Positions 61,341 to 64,000 of a stretch of DNA of 64,000 bases are shown here, one piece after another. This DNA comes from Achromobacter spanius. GTDB taxonomy: Bacteria; Pseudomonadota; Gammaproteobacteria; Burkholderiales; Burkholderiaceae_B. The notes below the pieces were generated by a model. The model was not told where the DNA came from and made no database searches. It saw nothing but the letters and a program-made list of their open reading frames with translations. The translations under genes and the position numbers were made by a program. The number at the start of each line of letters is the position of its first letter. The first letter of the stretch is position 1. The stretch is from contig NZ_CP121261.1 in assembly GCF_029637605.1 (NCBI RefSeq), positions 2,232,001 through 2,296,000 of the forward strand, written 5' to 3'.

Positions 61341-62867
61341 TTACACCTTGCGCGCCTGGCCTGCCCAAAACTCGGCGCGCAAGCGGCGCTTGGCGATCTT
61401 GCCGTTGTCGTCGCGCGGCAGCGCCGGGCGCAACAGCAATTCGCGCGGCACCTTGTAGCGGGCGATGCGGGTGGACAGCCATTGCATCAGGTCCTGCACG
61501 TTGATGTCGGTGTCGGCCGCGGGCTGGATCAGCCCCAGCAAGCGTTCGCCGAATTCCGCGTCCGGCACGCCGAACACGGCGCAGTCGGCCACGCCCGGGT
61601 ACTGGGTCAGGTGATGTTCGATTTCGGCGGGATAAATGTTCACACCGCCCGAGATCACCAGGTCTGATTCGCGGTCGCACACGAACAGGTAGCCGTCTTC
61701 GTCCACATAGCCCAGGTCGCCCAGGCCGATCAGCCCGTCGCGTTCCACTGCTTGGCGGGCTTCGGGATGGTTGCGGTAGGTGAAGTCGGCGTAGGCGGGC
61801 TGACGCACGTAGATGCGGCCGACTTCGCCGGGCGCGCAGACGCGGCCGTCGTCGCCGTAAACGCGCACTTGCGCCGGCCCGATCGGCCGCCCCGCGCTGC
61901 CGGGCTTGGCCAGCGCTTCGTGCGAATCAATCACGGTCACCATGCCCGCTTCACTGGACGCATAGGTTTCATGGATGACCGGCCCCAGCCAGTCGATCAT
62001 CGCGCGCTTGAGTTCGGGCGCGCAGGGAGCGCCGGTGGACGCCACGAAGCGCAAGGAGGACAGGTCGAACGACGCCCGCGTGCGCGCATCCAGCTTCAGC
62101 AGGCGCACATACATGATGGGCACGAGATAGACGGTGTCGATGCGGTGCTGCTCGATCAGACGCAAGACTTCAAGCGGGTCGAACCGCGCCGTCAGCACCA
62201 GCGTGTCGCACACGCGCAGCGCCACCTGCGCGAAGACGCTGGGCGCGCTGTGATAGATCGGCGCCGGCAGCAGCGCGCGGCAGCCCTGCCGCAGGCCGTA
62301 GGCCTGTTCCACCACGGACTCCACCGCCGCCAGATGCTCGGCCAGACGGTCCACCGGGAACGGCTGGCGCACCACGCCCTTGGGCCGGCCGGTCGTGCCC
62401 GAGGTGTACGCCATGTGGCCGCGCGGGGCGACCACCGGGCCGTCGTAGCGGGGCTGTGCGTTGCGCCAGGCGTTGTAGTCGGCGCTATCGCCACCGTCTT
62501 CGCTGCGCGGAGCAGCCACCGCATCGCCCGTTGCCGCGACTCGCAGCGCGGGCAGGCCAGCGGGCAAGGTGGCGTGCACCTGACGCCACAGATCATCTTC
62601 AGCGATCAACACCCTGGCGCCGCTGTCGGCCACCAGGAACGCCACCTCGTCAGCCGTGTAGTGCCAATTGATGGGGCAGTAATAACAACCCAGCCGCTTG
62701 CAGGCCTGGATGATTTCCAGGTACGGCATGCCGTTGCGCAGCAGCACCGCGATGACGTCGCCTTCGCGTACGCCCATCGCCGCCAGGCCCGCCGCGACCT
62801 GCTCGCCCCGGGCCACCAGCGCCTCGCGCGTCAGGCTCAGGTCCCCGGCAATGATGCGTGCCGTCAT
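61341..62867 (-). CDS. AMP-forming acyl-CoA synthetase
   Basis: The 508-residue ligase has the P-loop GHMAYTSGTTGRPKGVVRQ, the aromatic-to-A5 stretch YLVPIMYVRLLKLDARTR, FVASTGAPCAPELKRAMIDWLGP, HETYASSEAGMVTV, the hinge GLGDLGYVDEDGYLFVCDRESD and the C-terminal Lys in PRDDNGKIAKR. It activates an unidentified carboxylic acid. The ATG at 62867 overlaps the SDR stop (ATGA), so the two are coupled. Confidence 0.91.
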   Translation of the reverse strand: MTARIIAGDLSLTREALVARGEQVAAGLAAMGVREGDVIAVLLRNGMPYLEIIQACKRLGCYYCPINWHYTADEVAFLVADSGARVLIAEDDLWRQVHATLPAGLPALRVAATGDAVAAPRSEDGGDSADYNAWRNAQPRYDGPVVAPRGHMAYTSGTTGRPKGVVRQPFPVDRLAEHLAAVESVVEQAYGLRQGCRALLPAPIYHSAPSVFAQVALRVCDTLVLTARFDPLEVLRLIEQHRIDTVYLVPIMYVRLLKLDARTRASFDLSSLRFVASTGAPCAPELKRAMIDWLGPVIHETYASSEAGMVTVIDSHEALAKPGSAGRPIGPAQVRVYGDDGRVCAPGEVGRIYVRQPAYADFTYRNHPEARQAVERDGLIGLGDLGYVDEDGYLFVCDRESDLVISGGVNIYPAEIEHHLTQYPGVADCAVFGVPDAEFGERLLGLIQPAADTDINVQDLMQWLSTRIARYKVPRELLLRPALPRDDNGKIAKRRLRAEFWAGQARKV

Positions 62868-63763
62868 GCCGGCTTCCCCGCGCGTTGCGCCTTGTCTTCC
62901 GCGGTGCGCGCTTCGATGGCGGTGCGGGCGGCGGCCCAGTCTTCGTCGGACCAATCGAAGTACTGCTTGAAGTAGGCACCGTTGGCCAGGTAATCGCCCC
63001 CGTCCAGTGCAATCGTCTGGCCATTGATCCAATCGTTGCCCGGCCCCAGCAGAAAGGCCGCCAGTTCGCCGATGTCGTGCCCGGTGCCCAGGCGCCGCAT
63101 GGGGTTTTGTTGCGTCAGGGCGTCCTGCCCGTCGCCATTGGGACGCAAGCGCGCCGTCGCGCCCTCAGTAGGAATAACCCCCGGCGCAATGGCGTTCAGG
63201 CGGATGCCATGCCTGCCCCACTCCACCGCCAGCGATTTGGTCATGGCGTCGATGCCGGCCTTGGACATGGCCGAGGGCACCACGAACGGCGATCCGGTCC
63301 ACACCCAGGTCACCACGATGGACACCACCGCGCCGTGCGTGCCGGACGCGATCCAGCGTTTGCCCACCGCCTGCGTCATGTAGAAGGTGCCACGAAACAC
63401 GGTGTCGGCGATGGCGTTGAAGCCGCGCGCCGACAATTTCTCGGTGGGGCTGATGAAGTTGCCCGCCGCGTTGTTGACCAGGCCGTCCAACCCGCCGTGC
63501 GTGGTCCAGATGCCTGCAACCATGGCATCCACCGCGTCGGCGTCGCGGATGTCGACGGCATGCGCGTAGGCCTGGACGCCGTACTTGGCGCGCAACGCGG
63601 CGGCGGCGTCTTCCACCACGGTCTGGCGGCGGCCGCACACATGCACGGTGGCGCCCAGCGAGGCCAATTGTTCGGCCATGGCCAGGCCCAGCCCCGTGCC
63701 GCCTCCCGTAACGAGGATGCGCTGGCCGCGGAACAGGTCCGCGCGGAACATGCTTTGCACCAT
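62864..63763 (-). CDS. SDR oxidoreductase, 2,4-dienoyl-CoA reductase-like
   Basis: The 299-residue protein has the Rossmann motif ILVTGGGTGLGLAMAEQ, the NAAGNF loop, and GIRLNAIAPGVIPTEGA. The usual YxxxK catalytic Tyr is missing; the segment reads PSAMSKAGIDAMTKSLAVEW, as in peroxisomal-type 2,4-dienoyl-CoA reductases that lack that Tyr. This points to NADPH-dependent reduction of a dienoyl-CoA or a related enoyl-CoA. It leads the leftward unit with the ligase and is divergent from a LysR gene. Confidence 0.88.
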   Translation of the reverse strand: MVQSMFRADLFRGQRILVTGGGTGLGLAMAEQLASLGATVHVCGRRQTVVEDAAAALRAKYGVQAYAHAVDIRDADAVDAMVAGIWTTHGGLDGLVNNAAGNFISPTEKLSARGFNAIADTVFRGTFYMTQAVGKRWIASGTHGAVVSIVVTWVWTGSPFVVPSAMSKAGIDAMTKSLAVEWGRHGIRLNAIAPGVIPTEGATARLRPNGDGQDALTQQNPMRRLGTGHDIGELAAFLLGPGNDWINGQTIALDGGDYLANGAYFKQYFDWSDEDWAAARTAIEARTAEDKAQRAGKPA

Positions 63764-63887
63764 GGTTTGTCTCCTTGATCTGATCGCAATGCCGGTGTGG
63801 GAAGCAGATTATCAACGCACCGATAGCGCGACAATCCTTCAGCCTGAGTAAACTCTGTTTCCTCAGAGGCAACAATCCAAGACAGCC

Positions 63888-64000
63888 ATGTCCGCCTTGC
63901 CCGCGCTAGACCTGAACCTGATCCAACTGTTCGTGACCATCGTCGAGGCCGGCACGCTAAGCGAGGCTGCCTTGCGCCAAGGGGTGACGCGGTCGCACGT
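63888..64000 (+). CDS. LysR family regulator, N-terminal fragment
   Basis: The frame opens at ATG 63888 with MSALPALDLNLIQLFVTIVE and continues AGTLSEAALRQGVTRSHV to the window edge, the start of a LysR helix-turn-helix. It is divergent from the SDR-ligase-receptor unit and is probably its regulator. A small inverted repeat (CTCTG/CAGAG at 63853-63868) lies in front of it. Confidence 0.85.
   Translation, partial: MSALPALDLNLIQLFVTIVEAGTLSEAALRQGVTRSH

Noticed and set aside
61249..61680. Upstream extension of the binding-protein gene into the ligase
   Set aside because: It is Arg/Gly-rich and out of phase with the ligase. The receptor's signal peptide starts at 61248.

Overview
The window is high-GC DNA, densely packed with genes, from a betaproteobacterium. 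The best fit is Alcaligenaceae, most likely Achromobacter or a close Bordetella relative. This is inferred from an RND pump resembling AxyABM/MexAB-OprM, three orphan tripartite-tricarboxylate ('Bug') binding proteins, several acyl-CoA catabolic clusters with IclR/LysR/GntR regulators, and the housekeeping set pdxJ-acpS-nagZ-uvrC-pgsA. No rRNA, tRNA, CRISPR array, prophage or intact insertion sequence was recognised.

Layout. 1-11.1 kb: one minus-strand run, axyA-axyB-axyM-pdxJ-acpS-nagZ-uvrC-pgsA, closed by a terminator. The efflux genes are joined to pdxJ by an ATGA overlap. 11.3-13.7 kb: a standalone winged-helix regulator, a patatin-like phospholipase and a DUF4136 lipoprotein. 13.9-16.9 kb: molybdate uptake (modE, convergent with modABC) with a ModE-type operator. 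17.0-24.9 kb: a divergent polyamine/membrane locus. Leftward it encodes DUF350 - SPFH/SHOCT - DUF4178 zinc-ribbon protein - a 57-residue Ser/Gly-rich membrane peptide - SpeD. Rightward it encodes a membrane-embedded spermidine synthase - a Tat-exported FAD oxidoreductase - a DadA-like oxidase. The halves share a palindromic promoter region. This is the most interesting system in the window. 24.9-28.1 kb: tandem and nested palindromic repeats, then a TrpXYZ-type ABC transporter. 28.3-34.9 kb: an aldo/keto reductase, an orphan binding protein and a malonate locus (matR-matA-ECH-matB). 35.0-42.1 kb: a SpeE-like protein and an acyl-CoA operon (ECH, ADP-forming acyl-CoA synthetase, binding protein, two acyl-CoA dehydrogenases). 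42.3-48.5 kb: an IclR regulator and a second acyl-CoA region (thiolase, ECH, paired acyl-CoA dehydrogenases, LysR). 48.6-55.5 kb: a CBS protein, a TauE/SafE permease, a paralogous envelope pair, aconitase B and an SLT-like lipoprotein. 55.6-60.2 kb: a Fur-box-preceded siderophore receptor, and a degenerate pirin divergent from a LysR regulator. 60.3-64.0 kb: a binding protein, an AMP-forming acyl-CoA ligase, a dienoyl-CoA-reductase-like SDR and the start of a divergent LysR gene.

Genes likely to work together: the pump plus its downstream housekeeping genes as one transcript; the polyamine locus as decarboxylase, aminopropyltransferase, oxidases and membrane-scaffold proteins; and three acyl-CoA clusters, two of them containing an orphan solute receptor. 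Starts were often moved inward from the longest open frame, using ribosome-binding sites, signal peptides and family length. All product names come from reading the sequences, without database searches.
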